From assembly GCF_000004195.4 (NCBI RefSeq), contig NC_030677.2, positions 202,294,713-202,358,712 of the forward strand: 64,000 nt of DNA, in the 5' to 3' direction. Position numbers and translations under genes: made by a program. Every line of letters begins with the position of its first letter. The first letter of the stretch is position 1. This stretch comes from Xenopus tropicalis. Its lineage: Eukaryota > Chordata > Amphibia > Anura > Pipidae. The notes beneath the pieces are model-generated. The model worked only from the letters and a program-made list of their open reading frames with translations. It was not told the origin of the DNA and searched no databases. Below, piece after piece: positions 43,311-54,684 of the stretch.

Positions 43311-43761
43311 GGGTAACTTACAGACACAAATAGGCAAATATAAGTGCTGTAGGTCACAGTGGGTGACACTACAATATAAGTGCTGGTTCCCAGATCAGGT
43401 GCTGGGATGGAGATTGCAAGCTGCATTGATAGCAAGAAAACAAGAATGAGCCGTTGCTGCAGAGCTGTTTCATTGTCTTTGTTAGACCTGAGCTGCTCAA
43501 CCAAAGGCCCATGGGCTGGATGTGGCCCTACCCCAGACTCACCAGTGACTCCACTGGCCTCTTTTTAATATAATTTGGTAGTGAAAATAAACATCAGTCC
43601 TGTAGGTCTACATCAAAGGTGACATTGTGGTCATTGAGTGGTTTCTTTCCCTTAATGCATTGTTTTTCCAGGATTTTAACATCATTGTGGTCACAAGTGG
43701 ATGTTTGCATGTAAAGAAAGTGAGAAGGAGAAAATAGCTTGGAGAGTAGCCCTGTGGTCTA
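43311..43761. other. mostly unassigned; hAT-like fragment near 43492-43570
   Basis: 'gagctgctcaaccaaaggcc' and 'tgggctggatgtggccc' resemble the start of a hAT MITE, but no partner end was found. Confidence 0.35.
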
Positions 43762-44142
43762 AAGGTGGCCATACACGGGCCGATTCTAGCTGCCGATATC
43801 TGTCCCTTAGACCAATTCGGCAGCTAATCGGCCCGTGTATGGGCACTAACGATGGGCCTGCCTGACCGATATCTAGCCTGAAATCACCCAGACCTCGATC
43901 GGGGAGGTTATAAAATCTTGTTCGATCGGGGACCACATCGGTTTGTTGATGCGGTCCCTGGACCGACTTTTCCTATACCCGTCATTATAATTCGATCGTT
44001 TGGCCCCAGGACCCCAAATGGGATGGAATTAGCCTGGATTCTCCTGATATCGCCCACCCGTAGGTGGGGGATATTGGGAGAAGATCCGCTCGCTTGGCGA
44101 CATCGCCAAGCGAGCGGATCTGAAGGTGTATGGGGACCTTAA
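43762..44142 (+). mobile_element. MITE family A, complete reference copy
   Basis: Starts aaggtggccatacacgggcc and ends gtgtatggggacctta, so the ends are inverted. The internal palindrome 'cgctcggcttgg'-like block at 44087-44119 (gatccgctcgcttggcgaca / cgccaagcgagcggatc) is perfect. This is the best copy for defining the family in this window. Confidence 0.85.
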
Positions 44143-45299
44143 GGGTTCCTGGTGGGCCCCTGGCGTAATACCCTTCCACATTTCTCTTCTGTATCCAGAG
44201 GGGCAATATAAGGGTTGGGCAGAATGGCTATTTTCTCTGGGCCAGGGCAACTGAGATTAAACATATAGAAACTGTACATTAACTCATAAGCTCACAATAA
44301 ATATTGAAATACAGACCCAATTATGACCTATAATGGAGGGGGTAGGCGGGTAGGGACTATGTGGCGCTCCACCCGGGGAGGATAAGTGGATCTTGCAAAA
44401 CAAACAAACAAAACCCTTATTGTCCGCACTACATTCAAATCAATATGCTAAGTAACGCAACGGTTCAATTAGATTACACGGAAAGCACGAAAAAAAAAAT
44501 AATGCAAAGCCATTTCAATAAATTAATTAAAATCTATGAATTTCAGGCACAAAAGAAATGGTATGGAAATATTTAATCTCTATTACTCTCCGGTGACTGC
44601 GACCTCTGACCCGAGCGGCGTAACCTTTGGCTCTATGGGGCACCTCCCGCAGGAGGCAGCTAAATATAGGGGCATTGTTTTATAGACAATAGCTTCATAA
44701 ATCTTGCGCTTAATGCGCCGCTGCCCCGCTGCCTTATTTGCTACCAGCTGGGTAACTATATGATACATTGGAAATAGGGCCTCTAAGCAATAATTAAAAA
44801 GAGAAATCAAGATCATTTATATAAATCATTCTCCCCATTGAAACGCGGCATTGAATGATGTTAATTTGGGCCCATGACAGGCTTTATATGCAGGCGTGTG
44901 GGGCATTAACATTAAGGGAAAGGGTTCTACTTTGCACGGTATTCCCATTCCTGCAGGGCTGCTTTATTAGTTATCTTTAGTACATTTAACTGGTCCATAG
45001 AGAGGCGCAGGGCATTTCCGGCTTTTGTAGCCTCCTGACCTCAATTTAAAAGAAAATGGTTCAGTTGCTTTAGAAATAGACAGAGGATAGAGATATATAT
45101 CCAACAGACAGGCTTGCACCATATGAAGGATAAAGATAGAGAAATAGATACTTAGATGGGAGCATTACATATATATTGATATTTATGTTTGTTGTCAAAC
45201 AGAGAAAAGGGGAAAATATGGTGGGAAGGAGAATGGAAACCCAATATAGCAGGAACGTGAGGGAAAGAACCTGAAAAATAGTAAAGGGGAGAAGTATTT
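44143..45299. other. low-repeat block, candidate conserved non-coding DNA 44430-45060
   Basis: 44430-45060 has no recognised repeat. It contains AT-rich homeodomain-type motifs ('caataaattaattaaaatc'), an octamer-like 'atgcaaag', and no coding frame. Confidence 0.35.
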
Positions 45300-45947
45300 G
45301 GATAGAGCAGGGGTAGGGAACCTATGGCTCGGGAGCCAGATGTGGCTCTTTTGATGGCTGCATCTGGCTCGCTGCCTAATCTTTAATAAAAAAAATAATG
45401 GGCCACACCCTCCTCCGCTTCGAATCCACATCCGGCATCCTTGGGACCCACCCTACCTTGCCCCTGCGCTCGGCGGATAGAAGACGTGTTCTAAGCCTTC
45501 TAAGCCTCTTCTATCCACCGAGTGCAGGCCACACCCTCCTCCGCTTCGAATCCACATCCGGCATCCTTGGGACCCACCCTACCTTGCCCCTGCGCTCGGC
45601 GGATAGAAGACGTGTTCTAAGCCTTAGAACACATCTTCTATCCACCGAGTGCAGGCCACACCCTCCTCCGCTTCGAATCCACATCCGGCATCCTTGGCAC
45701 CCACCCTACCTTGCCCCTGCGCTCGGCGGATAGAAGACGTGTTCTAAGCCTTAGAACACATCTTCTATCCACCGAGTGCAGGCCATGCCCTCCTCCGCAT
45801 CACATCCGGCATCCTTGGCACCCACCCTACCTTGCTCCGCAGCATCCGCGGCCAAACATATTGTATGGCTCTCACAGAATTACATTTTAAAATATGTGGT
45901 GTTTATGGCTCTCTCAGCCAAAAAGGTTCTCGACCCCTGGGATAGAG
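45300..45947. mobile_element. hAT MITE with perfect 8-bp target duplication and internal 126-bp array
   Basis: Element 45308-45939. Left end caggggtagggaacc, right end ggttctcgacccctg (inverted, two mismatches). The 8-mer ggatagag is present at 45300-45307 and 45940-45947. Sub-terminal 'ggctcgggagccagatgtgg' is the style of many tetrapod hAT MITEs. Confidence 0.93.
45403..45810. repeat. 126-bp tandem repeat with internal hairpin, about 3.2 copies
   Basis: Units start at 45403, 45529 and 45655 and a partial at 45781 ('cctcctccgc'). Each full unit contains 'cggcggatagaagacgtgtt' followed by its approximate reverse complement 'aacacatcttctatccaccg'. Because 126 is a multiple of three, one frame stays open and encodes a repeated peptide. 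This is an artefact. Confidence 0.95.
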
Positions 45948-47244
45948 AGAAGAAATCAAGAAGAAATAAGATATATACATTAGGGGTGGGATGATGGATG
46001 AGGAGCAGTAAAGCTGGGCAAGTAGCTGGCCCAGTTTGGCCATCCTGCCACCAACTGAATCATAATGCAGGACTATGCAAACCAGTTGGGAAAGGACCTC
46101 ATCAATGGGATGAATGAAATCCAACGGGATTTTCTAGACTGCCTGATTGATATCCGTCCAGTTTTCATCTAAATATCAGACAGGCAGTGAGGAAGGTCAA
46201 TAAGCTGCCAACTGGGTCTGGGGGGGACAAGTTGGCAGTGTATATCACCCCATGGATATGAGAGAGATATCAATACAAAAGATGATCAAGGGGGGGAGAA
46301 CAGAAAGACAGAACTGGAGAGATAAAAGGAAAATAAACAAAAAAAAAAGGATAGAGCTATCATAGAAATAAGCCAAAGAGAAGGTTCCCTGGGGGGCTTC
46401 CAAGGTCTTTACCACAGTCGCTGGGGGAGGATGAGGGGCAGTCACAGCAGGATAAGAATTGTAGACCTTCAGCCAAAAAGAATTGACAAAGGAGAATGCA
46501 ATGAAAGAGAGAAAGATGGATACAAACTTTAGAACCAAGAGAAAACAAAAGAAGAAAGGCAGAACCATTTAGAGATGCGTGTGTACCCTACAGAGATGGG
46601 TGTCTCGGGCTACACTGGATGAGGTCAGTCACAGAAGTTCTGGTCCAGTTGGGTTAAATGTTACCATAACTCCGTACCTATTACTGCCGGAAACCCTTCC
46701 ATTATCATTCTCTATTGTATGTGTGTGTGTATGTGTGTGTATGTGGGTGTATGTATGTGTGTGTTTCACCATTGAGCTATTCATACCGAGAGGGACGCGT
46801 GATTGGCAGAAGGAAGCAGGTGCTGTGAATATGAGACCTGGGATTAATGGTAACCTCACAGTCCGACAGCCTGACACGGAGGGCTTCCTCTCCAGGGTGG
46901 GAAGAGTCTCCAGCTGTGAGGAGATCATTTTCCTGTGAGTGACAGAGCCTGGAGGATGGGACTAGGGTATCACTTTTCCTAATAATAATAATAGCGCAGA
47001 ACGTATGAGTCAGATACGCTTTTTTAAATAAACAGAACATTCACAGGTAATAGCGGGGCAGAGTGTGTATGTGCTGTACATATGTGTGGAACAGTCACAA
47101 TAGAGTGTAGCCTAAGGCACATGAATAGCCTCTACACCTATTACTACAGTGTTGCTGAGGGGGGACATATAGTCCCTCAATGCTCAGGGGTGGTCCAGGT
47201 GCAAGTAGGACTACCAGGAAGCCATTGCACGCTGATGTATGACT
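45948..47244. other. no recognised gene; TG microsatellite near 46715-46770
   Basis: 46140-46180 shares text with the repeat at 11520. An imperfect (TG)n lies at 46715-46770. The 119-residue frame over the TG tract is not a gene. Confidence 0.45.
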
Positions 47245-47602
47245 TGGAAGCCCTTTAGGCACCCATACGCCTTCAGATCCGCTCGCTTGGCGATGTCGCC
47301 AAGCAAGCGGATCTTCTCCCGATATCCCCACCTACGGGTGGGCGATATCAGGAGAATCCAGGCTAACTCGGTCGTTTGGCCGGGTATAGTAACGACGGGT
47401 ACAGGCAAAGTTGGTTCGGGGACTGCATCAACGAGCCAATGCGGTCTCCAATCCAACTAGATTTTTTAACCTGCCTGATTAATATCTGGCTGATTTCAGG
47501 TCCGTCGGTAGTGCCCATACACGGGCCAATTAGCTGCCGCATTGGTCTAAGGGACCCATATCAGCAGCTAGAATCGGCCCATGTATGGGCACCTTTAGAT
47601 TT
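47245..47602 (-). mobile_element. MITE family A copy, reverse orientation
   Basis: 'gatccgctcgcttggcgatg' at the left, and at the right 'ccatgtatgggcacctt'. Repeat C begins directly afterwards, as at the other two composite sites. Confidence 0.8.
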
Positions 47603-47664
47603 TGGATTTAGGGTTTTTTGAAACCACAACTAAACTCATTTCCATTAAAACCCACAAATGTCTA

Positions 47665-48160
47665 GTAGGGATGCACCGAATCCATTATTTTTGGGTTCGG
47701 CCTTGTGAAAGATTCGGCTTTGTGAAAGATTCGGACTCCGAATGGAAATTATGGCTACGGAACAGTTAAATAGAAGCTGCAGGAAAGGCATGCTCAAACA
47801 TTTTTTACCTTCATGTTCATGTAACCAAAAGCCGCATGTAGCGATGAGTGAATCTGATCCATTTCTCTTTGTTGAAAAATTAGCGACACATGAAAATGAT
47901 GCACTTCAAAAAAAATTTTGGTGGCATGCCAAATTTTTTCTGCAGAAATTTTTTGTGCCCATTTTCCAAAACAATCCACCAATGGCGAAACGTGGAAATT
48001 TGCAGCGAATCCGTGCCTGCCAAAACATTTTGCTCCTCACTAGTCACGTGATTTTAGGGATTCGGATTTGGTTCCGCAAGACGCTGGGATTCGGCTGAAT
48101 GCGATTTCTGCTGAAAAAGGCAGAATCTTTGCCAAATCCCCAACTGAATCCTGGATTCGC
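47665..48160 (+). mobile_element. repeat E (hAT-like), split by MITE D
   Basis: Left terminus tagggatgcaccgaatccat and 'gattcggctttgtgaaagat'. After the MITE D insertion it resumes at about 48050 ('gggattcggatttggttccg'). The right terminus is missing. Confidence 0.6.
47839..48043 (-). mobile_element. MITE family D copy nested in repeat E
   Basis: Starts tagcgatgagtgaatctgat and ends cattttgctcctcactag, with 'gcgaaacgtggaaatttgc' inside. It is reversed relative to the copy at 2433. Confidence 0.65.
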
Positions 48161-48996
48161 GTTTTTCAGTGATTGCAGCATCTGAAAAATCCGAATATAA
48201 TATAATACCATGAAGCTAAAGAAGATCTTCCAGTTGGAAACAGGCTGCTCATTGACTTCTACAGGACCTCGACAGCTTTTAGATGAGTTTTTCTTTTGGA
48301 TCTTGGAGCAAAACAACACATATTGTGAAAAAAAAATAAAATACAAACATTAGTTAATACCCCCCCTTGGTGTTGCTTTCCACTACCCTACCCTGATTCA
48401 TTCTGTGATGCACAAAATACATTTTCTCTGCTGAGCACATGAGTAGCTATAAATTAATAGGAGGAGTGAAACGCGTTGTGAGACCATTGGAACTCATTTA
48501 TCAATGGACGCCAAGATGCAAATTGTATCACTTCTGGGGCAATAATGGCATTTATATCTCTTTCAGTCAGTTGCCAACTTGCCAAGGGGCCGGTAGAATT
48601 ACCAGCAGGTCCATGTTGCCTTGTGTCCATTTGTGCCATTTTGTGCCCTGCATCAGAGAAGGCTGGGGCAGGTTGGCTCACTGCATGTACCTGTTACAGT
48701 GGCCGGGGTATATGGGCTTCCCTACTAAGGAGCTCTATATGCAACACCTGCCATTTCCTGGTGTAAGGCAAACGGCTTTACATGAGTAAATAAGGTTCAT
48801 GGTTTTTAGCCAAAAGTACACACTCTTCTTACTAAAACATCCCTTTATCTGTTATTTATGATACAGAATTTATTCTCCGTCGCGCAGAGTAATAAAAGTT
48901 GTATACAGAAAACAAGGTGCATAAATAAGAACATTAATTCCCATTAGGCAATAAGATAGACAGTTATTACACTGCCAATAGCACATGGATGTTTCA
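48161..48996. other. no recognised gene; repeat C tail near 48230-48290
   Basis: 'cattgacttctacaggacct' and 'cagcttttagatgag' are the end of repeat C. The 116-residue frame at 48439 has no domain. Confidence 0.4.
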
Positions 48997-49058
48997 TGTC
49001 TATCTATCAATCTATCTATCTATCATCTATCTATCTATCATCTATCTATCTATCTATC

Positions 49059-49095
<37 letters not shown>

Positions 49096-49378
49096 CTGTA
49101 TCTATTTATCATCTATCTATCTATCTATCTATCTATCTCTCTATCTATCTCTCTATCTACTGTATCTATCTATCATCTATCTATCTATCTACTGTATCTA
49201 TTTATCATCTATCTATCTATCTATCTATCTCTCTATCTATCTCTCTCTCTATCTATCTATCTACTGTATCTATTTATCATCTATCTATCTATCTATCTCT
49301 CTATCTATCTCTCTCTCTATCTATCTATCTATCTACTGTATCTATTTATCATCTATCTATCTATCTATCATCTATCTG

Positions 49379-49412
<34 letters not shown>

Positions 49413-49590
49413 ACTATCATCTACGTATCTATCTATCATCTATCTATCTATCTATCTATCTATCCATCCATCTATCTATTGGTCTATCTATCTATCTATC
49501 TATCTATCTAACTATCTATCTATCTATCTGTCATCTACTGTATCTATCTATCTGTCTGTCTGTCTGTCCCTCTATCTATCCCTCTATCTA
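48997..49590. repeat. long imperfect CTAT/GATA microsatellite
   Basis: About 590 bases of (CTAT)n with 'ctactgtatctatttatcat' interruptions at intervals, showing higher-order repetition of about 80-90 bases. Three overlapping S/I/Y/L-rich frames are artefacts. Confidence 0.97.
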
Positions 49591-49751
49591 TGGTATCTCA
49601 GTATCTCTTACCAATCTATCAGTATTATGTATGTGTATCTATCTGTCTGTGTATTACTCCTATGGTTTAGGGCTACCATGATGGGGTTATAGCCAATACC
49701 ACAATAAAATCTATGGCAGAGACCCCTAAGAAGCTTTGTTTACTTGTCAAG
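49591..49751 (+). repeat. dispersed GATA-associated repeat, copy 2
   Basis: Reverse complement of 20888-21045: 'tggtatctcagtatctctta', 'gtattactcctatggttta', 'ctaagaagctttgtttactt'. The microsatellite lies on the same side relative to the unit. Confidence 0.85.
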
Positions 49752-50110
49752 CCGCACAGACGTATAGAGAAGGATTTATCAATGCTCAAATTAACATTTA
49801 TGCAGTGATCCAACTCCCAAATGTCAGCATCTAAAAGCCAGTTCATATAGAAGCCAATGGGAGTTGCTGTAAGCAAAATGTATGCAGTTTATGAATTCAA
49901 ACTCTTCAAGTTTTTCAAATTTTTATAAGGGTTTGTAGGTCCATTGCGAATATGAATGAGATTTGTTATTTTTTTTCATTTGATCAAATTTTTATATTCA
50001 ATATTTGGCAAAAATATCAGACGCAAATTTTCTTTTACATGGGTAAAGTGCAGTCTGGACCACAACCCTCCTTAACAAAAATTCAGCTTATTCATAAACA
50101 TATAATCTCT
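49752..50110. other. no recognised feature
   Basis: AT-rich. Confidence 0.4.
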
Positions 50111-50589
50111 AGTGATGGGCGATATAATTAACCAGACATCGATTCATGGCGAATTTCCATGTTTCGCCATTGGCGGATTGTTTTGCGAAACAGGCAACAA
50201 AATTCAACATGGGAAAATTTGCCGCACAACAAAAAAATTTTCCCTGCGTCAAAAAAAAATTGTCGCGTACAGAAAAAAAATGACGCACGTCAAATAAATC
50301 GTTGCACAAAAGTGATAAAAAGCAGTGAAAATTTTGTGCGAGTCAAAAAAGAAATGACGAAAAATGGTGAAAATTTTGTGAAATGGCAAATATATCGTTC
50401 GCTGTTTCACAAAATCTTCACCGTCTTTCGAAAGACTTCTGAATTTTTCGGTGAAGCCAAACGGGGCAGATTCGCTCATTGCGAAATGGAAAAAAATGAT
50501 GCACGCGACTGTTTCGCAAACAGTCTGAACAGGAAAACGTGGCAATTCGCCGTGATTCCGTGCCTGCTGAATTATTACGCCCATCACTA
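50111..50589. mobile_element. MITE family D, two left ends facing each other
   Basis: A left end at 50111 (ctagtgatgggcgatataat) and a reversed left end at 50589 (gaattattacgcccatcact) flank one right end 'ggcagattcgctcattgcg' at about 50466. Two copies, one truncated, have fused in opposite orientation. Confidence 0.65.
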
Positions 50590-51314
50590 CTCATCATTAG
50601 TAGCCTTCATTAAGATCATTATTTTCCCAATTAGCAGAAAGAAGGCGGCTTTATTATCTAACAAATACAGCACTTACTATATTAGTAACGCACGTGTGAA
50701 AGTGGAAGAAAAAAAATATTTTTTTATGTCTTGAAAAAGTCTCTTTTAATGGAATGACATTTTCCGTTTATGAGTCCGGCAAACAGAACATTGGCTTCAA
50801 ACCTATAATGAAAGTGCAAGAGGAATCATTGTTCCACCCTGGGGCTCTGATAGCCGGGGGCCCCGGGGGGGAATATAAGCCGCTAACCCTAAACTTTACC
50901 CAGTTTCCAAGTCAATGCACTTGAACTCATCTCGCCGCTCTGTCATTCCCTTGTCTTTCTGCCCCGCAGCTTTTATGTGCTGCCAATTTACAGCTTGAAA
51001 AATTATGTATTAAGATTTTTTTTTTTCAAAAAGAAGAGTTTAACCATTTCCCAGGGTTTTTCTATCTGTAATTAGATTTATATTTATCACGGAGAGATGC
51101 GGAATATGGGTTTTATTGGCAAAGGTACCGAAGCTCAATGCAGGAGATCTACCAGAATCAATAGGCAGCGACTCCCATCCGTAGGCTGATTCCTGTGAAT
51201 GATCAATGGAGCCGCCACTGAGATCTCTTTGGGAACGGCGACACTTTCCTTTCCACAGAAAATGAAGGCAAAAAAATGAAAAATAATACAAAAATAAAAA
51301 AATGAAGTATCTTA
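50590..51314. other. low-repeat block, candidate conserved non-coding DNA 50740-51290
   Basis: No repeat or coding signal recognised. Possible conserved element, by appearance only. Confidence 0.3.
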
Positions 51315-51674
51315 GGGGCACATTTACTAATCCACGAACGTCCAAAAGTGTCCGAATGCGTTTTTTCATAATGATCGGTATTTTCACGACTTTTTCGTCG
51401 TCATTACGACTTTATCGTATATTTTCCGCAACTTTTTCGTCGCCGTCGCGAAAAAATCGGATTGGTTTTTCTGCCGTTTACAATAGCTCAATACGAAAAT
51501 ATTGCGACGGTGACGAAAAAGTCGCACAAAATACGCTAAAGTCGTGATGCCGACGAAAAAATTGGGCAAAATACGAAAAAATTGCAACAGCGATGAAAAA
51601 GTCGCAAAATTTTAGTTTCCAATCCGATTTTTTCCCATTCGGGATTCGGATTCGTGGATTAGCAAATGTGCCCC
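51315..51674. mobile_element. 360-bp fold-back MITE
   Basis: Ends ggggcacatttactaatcca and ggattagcaaatgtgcccc are inverted. The interior holds runs of 'cgactttttcgtcg' on the left and 'cgacgaaaaa' on the right, so both halves pair. A fragment of a similar left end lies at 56028 (gggcatttactaaccagatt). Confidence 0.88.
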
Positions 51675-51878
51675 ATAGTGAATCACAAGGGGCTCAGTCA
51701 CCACACCACAATGTTCATATTTCGAAAATGTTATCTTATCCGTGTCTAAAATGAATTTCATTTATAAAAATGTATGTTTAGTATAATGTAGAGAGTAAAA
51801 TTCCAAGACAATTTGCAGTTGGTCTTCATTTTTTATTATTTTTAGTTTTTAATTATTTTTAGTTCAATAGCTCTCCAG

Positions 51879-52114
51879 TAGTGATGAGCAAATCTGTCCC
51901 ATTTCGCTTCACTGGAAAATGCGCAAATCTTTTGAAAGATTGGCAAAACGGCGAAAATGTTGCGCGTCAAAAAATCAAACAAAATGGCGGGAGTAGTAAA
52001 AAAATGCCACGCACGTCAAATTTTGGCACCCATTTTGTGTAACAATGTGCCAATGGCAAAATGTGGAAATTTGCCCCAAATCCATGCCTGGAGAATTATT
52101 TTGCCCATCACTAC
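51879..52114 (-). mobile_element. MITE family D copy, reverse orientation
   Basis: Starts tagtgatgagcaaatctgtc and ends ttattttgcccatcacta. Confidence 0.7.
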
Positions 52115-52784
52115 TCTCCAGTTTTGGAGTTTCAGCAGCTATCTGGTTGCTAGGGTGTAAATTACCTTAGTAACTAGGATGTGGTTTGAATGAGAGATTG
52201 ATAAGCTATAAAAAGTAACAATAACCATAAAATTGAAGCCTCACAGAGCAATAGTTTTTGGCTGTCGGGATCAGTGACCCCTATTTGAAAGCTGGAAAGA
52301 TTCAGAAGAGGAAGGCAAATAATTTAAAAACTATAAGAAATAAGCAATGAAGACCAACTGAAAAGTTGCCGATATGTTTAGTAGCAGTTATTTTAGTATC
52401 TTTCCGTTAAGAGACAGGGATTTTCCATTGTGTAACACCGAACCTCCACTTTCCTGTACAAACAGCCGGAATTTCAACATTCATTTCTCAGAGCAAAAGC
52501 AAAAAAACGCCATCGATCTATGATGATAACTGATATTGTTACTACACGGAGTGCCGGCTTGTATGTCTTCATTACATCTGAGATTCCAAGGGAAACGGAC
52601 ACTTTATCTAATGGATCAATCAGCCTCTTTAGATGGAGCTTTGCCAAACGTACAATGTCTGTCTATTTGAATTTATTGGCTTTCCCTGCATGCAAAGTAG
52701 CGCTGTGACCTGCGGGCGCCGCCTCCATGCGTGTATCGGGGGTTTCTCTTTCCCAATGATTGGCTGGAATAAAAGCACCTGAGT
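52115..52784. other. low-repeat block, candidate conserved non-coding DNA 52380-52720
   Basis: No repeat or coding signal recognised. Appearance only. Confidence 0.3.
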
Positions 52785-53454
52785 AGTGATGGGCAAAATA
52801 ATTGTCCAGGCATGGATTTGTGGCGAATTTCCGCGTTTCACCATTGGCGGATTATTTTGCAAAACTGCATAAAAATTTGTTGACATAAAAAAAAAAAATT
52901 GTCACGCACGTGAAAAAAAATGGTACACGGCACAAAAAATTGGCATGGATTTGTGGCGAATTTCCGTGCATAAAAACTGTAGTCCGCGTAAAACAAAATT
53001 GTCGCGCATTGAAAAAATGGTACGCGGAACAAAATTTTTTTTGCCGCGTAGTGATGGGCAAAATGATTCACCAGGCATGGTTTTGTGGCGAATTTCCACG
53101 TTTCACTACTGACGGATTATTTCGCAAAACGAGCATAAAAATTGTAGTCAGCGTAAAAAAAAAATGTCGCTGGTGTGATAAAAATTGTTGCCATGTAGTG
53201 ATAGGCGAAATAATTCGCTAACCATGGATTTGTGGCAAATTTCCACGTTTCACCATTGGTGGATTATTTCTCAAAATGGGTGTAAAAATTGTAGTCTGTG
53301 TAAAAAAAAATTGTCGTGGGCTTGAACAAAAATGGCACCTGGCACAAAAAATTGTCGCACACAAACATTTTTTGTTTTTACACAGACTCCAATATTTTTA
53401 TGCTCGCCAAATTTTTACAGTGAAGCTAAACGGGACAGATTCGCTCATCACTAC
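52785..53454 (+). mobile_element. MITE family D, three left ends in tandem and one right end
   Basis: Left ends at 52786 (agtgatgggcaaaataattg), 53049 (agtgatgggcaaaatgattc) and 53197 (agtgataggcgaaataattc) are followed by a single right end at about 53434-53454 (gacagattcgctcatcacta). A further internal duplication of 'ggatttgtggcgaatttcc' lies at about 52948. Confidence 0.75.
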
Positions 53455-54413
53455 ACTGTAGTCTCCCACTATCATATTTAAGAAAAAAACCTTGAATTTT
53501 ATAAACCCAATTACATTAATTTATGAAGCAAAATCTTCCACAAAATCTTCAAATTTAAAATTTTTTGCTGCAGCTCAAATCTTAGCAAAACCGAAATTCA
53601 AATTTGAATAAACGTGCTCCTTAGATATAATACATTTCCATTTGAATTCTGTAATATTTATTTATCAGAATTTGAATCTGAATTGGAATATATTGGAATT
53701 TGAGTTTCCTGAACTTGAATTTTGAAGATTTATCAATAGAGAATAAAATAAAATCTCCATTCAAATGAAAAATTCAGAAGCTAAAATCTGAGGAGCTTCT
53801 GTATCAGTCGGTGGGAGGTGCAGAGTCAACATTCAAGCTGTTTTGTTGTTCAAGTTTTTCTAACAACAACAACGAAACATTTGTAAAGCACTTTTCTCCC
53901 GCGGGACCCAAAGCGCATAAGTGGTAATTTATAATGTGATTTTAGTGGCAATGGAGACTTTTTTGTAAATGAATAAAGATTTTTTAGATTCAATTTCTTT
54001 GTAACTATGCTAGCAATTGAGGAGAAAAAAAGCATGACCACAAAATAAACTCAATCCAGTTAATTCTTAGATTGAATTTTGGAAAAAAAACTCACATTTA
54101 CTAAAAAAAATCAACAAAAATAGTGCGTGAATTCATAAGCACAAAGCTTACATTGGTTTTGCATTGAGTTTTCAAAATTTACCCAACAAGACCAGACGTT
54201 TTCAAGTGTTTAGTGCTCAAGAAAATTTGGAATCTTCCATGTTGGCTGGGAAGAGGGGACTCCCAAGCAGGAAGATGGGCTGCTTTTAGCTGGATCTATT
54301 GAAATGAGCCAAACCAACTGTGGATTTGCAGTCGTTACACCTCTGTGTATTTATACAAGACAAGGAGATATTAGCTGCTTTTATTCTTCCAGGGATGTTT
54401 ATTGTATCTTTGC
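53455..54413. other. mostly unassigned; dispersed repeat fragment 53858-53930
   Basis: 'acaacaacaacgaaacattt' and 'agcacttttctcccgcggga' match a common vertebrate interspersed 3' end. The rest is AT-rich with no call. Confidence 0.4.
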
Positions 54414-54684
54414 TAGTGATGGGCAAAATGTTTTGCCAGGCACGGATTTTCGGCGAATTTCCGTGTTTCGCCATTGGCGGATTGTTTTGTGGATGTCGCG
54501 CGTCAAAAAAGAATAGTCGCGGGTGACAAACGAAAAGCCACGCGACAAAAAAATAGCCGCGGGCAACAAAAGAATAGCCGCAACATTTTCACTGTTTTGC
54601 AAATTTTTTCTCCGTTCTGCAAATTTTTTGAAAGATTCACAAATTTTTCGGCAAAGCGAAACAGGACAGATTCGCTCATCACTT
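54414..54684 (+). mobile_element. MITE family D, complete copy
   Basis: Starts tagtgatgggcaaaatgttt and ends cagattcgctcatcact, with 'gcgggtgacaaacgaaaagc'-type internal repeats. Confidence 0.75.

Noticed and set aside
45415..45430. tRNA B-box-like 'cttcgaatcca'
   Set aside because: It lies in each unit of the hAT-borne 126-bp repeat and no cloverleaf or A box can be formed around it.
45398..45733. 111-residue frame with an internal 42-residue repeat
   Set aside because: The DNA unit is 126 bp, a multiple of three, so a repeated peptide appears automatically. There are no start context, splice or conservation signals.
48985..49681. Three long overlapping frames in all plus-strand phases
   Set aside because: Same artefact from the CTAT array. 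Simultaneous open frames in all three phases are the sign of a simple repeat.
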